From Bacillus sp. S3 (GTDB lineage: Bacteria > Bacillota > Bacilli > Bacillales > Cytobacillaceae), in the NCBI RefSeq assembly GCF_005154805.1, contig NZ_CP039727.1, forward strand, positions 1,795,501 to 1,859,500: DNA of 64,000 nucleotides. Reading direction: 5' to 3'. The position numbers and the translations under genes are program-made. How positions within the stretch are numbered: position 1 is the stretch's first letter; each line of letters opens with the position of its first letter. The notes beneath the pieces were generated by a model. It ran no database searches and was not told the origin of the DNA. It saw nothing but the letters and a program-made list of their open reading frames with translations. This document shows, one piece after another, positions 62,788-64,000 of this stretch.

Positions 62788-63432
62788 ATGGTGAAAATTG
62801 CACCTTCAATACTTTCAGCCGATTTTTCAAAATTGGGGGAAGAGATTTTAGCTGTTGAAAAAGGGGGAGCTGACTACATCCATATTGATGTCATGGACGG
62901 TCATTTTGTTCCTAATATTACAATTGGACCACTTATTGTTGAGGCGATTCGTCCGTTGACAAAGCTTCCGCTGGATGTGCACTTAATGATCGAAAACCCT
63001 GATCAATATATTGAGGCCTTTGTTAAAGCAGGGGCCGATTATATTACTGTACACGTGGAGGCATGCCGGCATCTTCACCGCACAATTCAAAATATCAAAT
63101 CTTACGGTATTAAAGCTGGTGTGGTTTTAAATCCGGCTACTCCAGTTGAAACAATTCAACATATAATCGGGGATATTGATATGGTGTTATTAATGTCAGT
63201 CAATCCTGGTTTTGGAGGACAAGCATTCATTCCCGAGATCCTTCCAAAAATAAGAAAAGTAAAAGAAATGGCTGAACAAAAAGGAATAAATCTAGAGATT
63301 GAAATTGATGGCGGTGTGAATCCAGAAACGGCAAAACAGTGTAAGGAAGCAGGTGCAAATGTACTTGTTGCAGGCTCCGCAATTTATAACCAACCAGATT
63401 ATGCGAAGGCCATTTCGCTAATTAGAGGGTAA
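62788..63432 (+). CDS. rpe: Ribulose-phosphate 3-epimerase
   Basis: 214-residue TIM barrel metalloenzyme of the pentose phosphate pathway, converting ribulose 5-phosphate and xylulose 5-phosphate. [30 protein letters not shown] with metal-binding His and Asp, [20 protein letters not shown] and EIDGGVN are all present. It begins 2 bases after rsgA. Confidence 0.97.
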   Translation: MVKIAPSILSADFSKLGEEILAVEKGGADYIHIDVMDGHFVPNITIGPLIVEAIRPLTKLPLDVHLMIENPDQYIEAFVKAGADYITVHVEACRHLHRTIQNIKSYGIKAGVVLNPATPVETIQHIIGDIDMVLLMSVNPGFGGQAFIPEILPKIRKVKEMAEQKGINLEIEIDGGVNPETAKQCKEAGANVLVAGSAIYNQPDYAKAISLIRG

Positions 63433-63433
63433 G

Positions 63434-63460
63434 GCCGGCTATTTCAGCTGGCTTTTTCTT
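63434..63460 (+). terminator. Intrinsic terminator after rpe
   Basis: GCCGGCT (63434-63440) pairs with AGCTGGC (63446-63452) with one wobble and a 5-base loop, then TTTTTCTT. It begins 2 bases after the rpe stop. Confidence 0.75.
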
Positions 63461-63485
63461 ATTTCGCTCAAAAGGAGAGTGTCTA

Positions 63486-64000
63486 ATGATAATAAATATA
63501 CTTGCCGGGGGTCCTGAAGAACTGCTGCCAAATTTGATAGACTATACAGAGGAAAATGCCATCTGGGTTGGGGTTGACCGTGGCGTATTTCATCTGTTAA
63601 CAAGAAATATCATTCCTGAAATTGCCTTTGGAGATTTCGATTCAGTCTCCCCAGAGGAGTTACTGTTCATTGAAAGCCAAGTATCAGAATTAAAGCGATA
63701 TAATCCGGAAAAGGATGAAACGGATATGGAGCTTGCCCTTAATTGGGCATTGGCGCAAAAACCATCGATTGTTCGATTGTTCGGGGCGACTGGAGGAAGG
63801 CTTGATCATTTATTTGCAAATGTGCATCTTTTGTTGAATCCACTCAAAGAAAAACACCCGGCTGATGTCTATTTAATTGATCGTCATAACATCGTCTTTT
63901 TGAAAGAACCAGGCAGTTATTTCATTGAAAAAATGAAATCAAAAAAATATGTATCCTTTGTGCCCTTAACGCTTGATGTGAGTGGAATCACCTTAAACGG
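63486..64000 (+). CDS. thiN: Thiamine pyrophosphokinase (3'-truncated by window edge)
   Basis: The first 171 residues of an enzyme usually about 210 long that makes thiamine diphosphate from thiamine and ATP. The ATG at 63486 follows AAAGGAG. GVDRGVFHLL, FGDFDSVSPEE, the acidic EKDETDMELAL and GATGGRLDHLFANVHLL are the active-site blocks of the family. The frame is open to base 64000. Position after rpe matches B. subtilis. Confidence 0.94.
   Translation, partial: MIINILAGGPEELLPNLIDYTEENAIWVGVDRGVFHLLTRNIIPEIAFGDFDSVSPEELLFIESQVSELKRYNPEKDETDMELALNWALAQKPSIVRLFGATGGRLDHLFANVHLLLNPLKEKHPADVYLIDRHNIVFLKEPGSYFIEKMKSKKYVSFVPLTLDVSGITLN

Overview
The window is one gene-dense stretch of a low-GC Firmicutes chromosome, almost certainly an endospore-forming member of the Bacillaceae. 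It carries sporulation genes inside the division cluster (spoVD, spoVE, spoIIGA-sigE-sigG), a meso-diaminopimelate-type MurE (DNPR motif), strong SD sequences, many TTG and GTG starts, a T-box leader and PyrR attenuators. Protein sequences resemble Bacillus subtilis throughout, but the species cannot be named from sequence alone. Nearly every gene has a recognisable family. I see no insertion sequence, prophage, CRISPR array, tRNA or rRNA gene, and no accessory island.

Layout. (1) 1-20713 is the dcw (division and cell wall) cluster: the end of bshC, then mraZ, rsmH, ftsL, pbpB, spoVD, murE, a MurF N-domain-only protein, mraY, murD, spoVE, murG, murB, divIB, ylxW, ylxX, sbp, ftsA and ftsZ. It makes lipid II, the septal synthases and the Z-ring. 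(2) 20725-23529 is the sporulation sigma module spoIIGA-sigE and sigG. (3) 23599-27589 is the ylm cluster (ylmC, ylmD, ylmE, sepF, ylmG, ylmH, divIVA), which supports Z-ring tethering, PLP homeostasis and pole marking. (4) 27586-32647 holds the T-box leader with ileS, then ylyA, lspA and ylyB. (5) 32644-44582 is the complete de novo UMP operon pyrR-pyrP-pyrB-pyrC-carA-carB-pyrK-pyrD-pyrF-pyrE, with three PyrR attenuators. (6) 44586-46295 is rqcH, the only minus-strand gene, convergent with pyrE. (7) 46468-64000 holds yloB, yloC, remA, gmk, rpoZ, coaBC, priA, def, fmt, rsmB, rlmN, prpC, prkC, rsgA, rpe and the start of thiN, covering Ca2+ transport, GMP and coenzyme A synthesis, replication restart, translation initiation, rRNA maturation and the PASTA kinase-phosphatase pair.

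Compared with what I remember of B. subtilis, gene order is conserved, but bpr (after ftsZ), ylmA (after sigG) and the cysH-type sulfate genes (after pyrE) are absent. An extra small MurF-like gene lies between murE and mraY.

The most interesting points are regulatory or small-protein details: a 10-bp-phased GTGG repeat upstream of mraZ just after a SigH-like promoter; a second SigH-like promoter at ftsA; a spoIIG-type promoter with a 22-bp spacer; a hairpin that masks the sigG SD next to a TTG start; a perfect 0A box inside a dyad upstream of divIVA; a MurF N-domain orphan; and a DksA-like protein with a degenerate zinc finger. I found no convincing wholly novel system.
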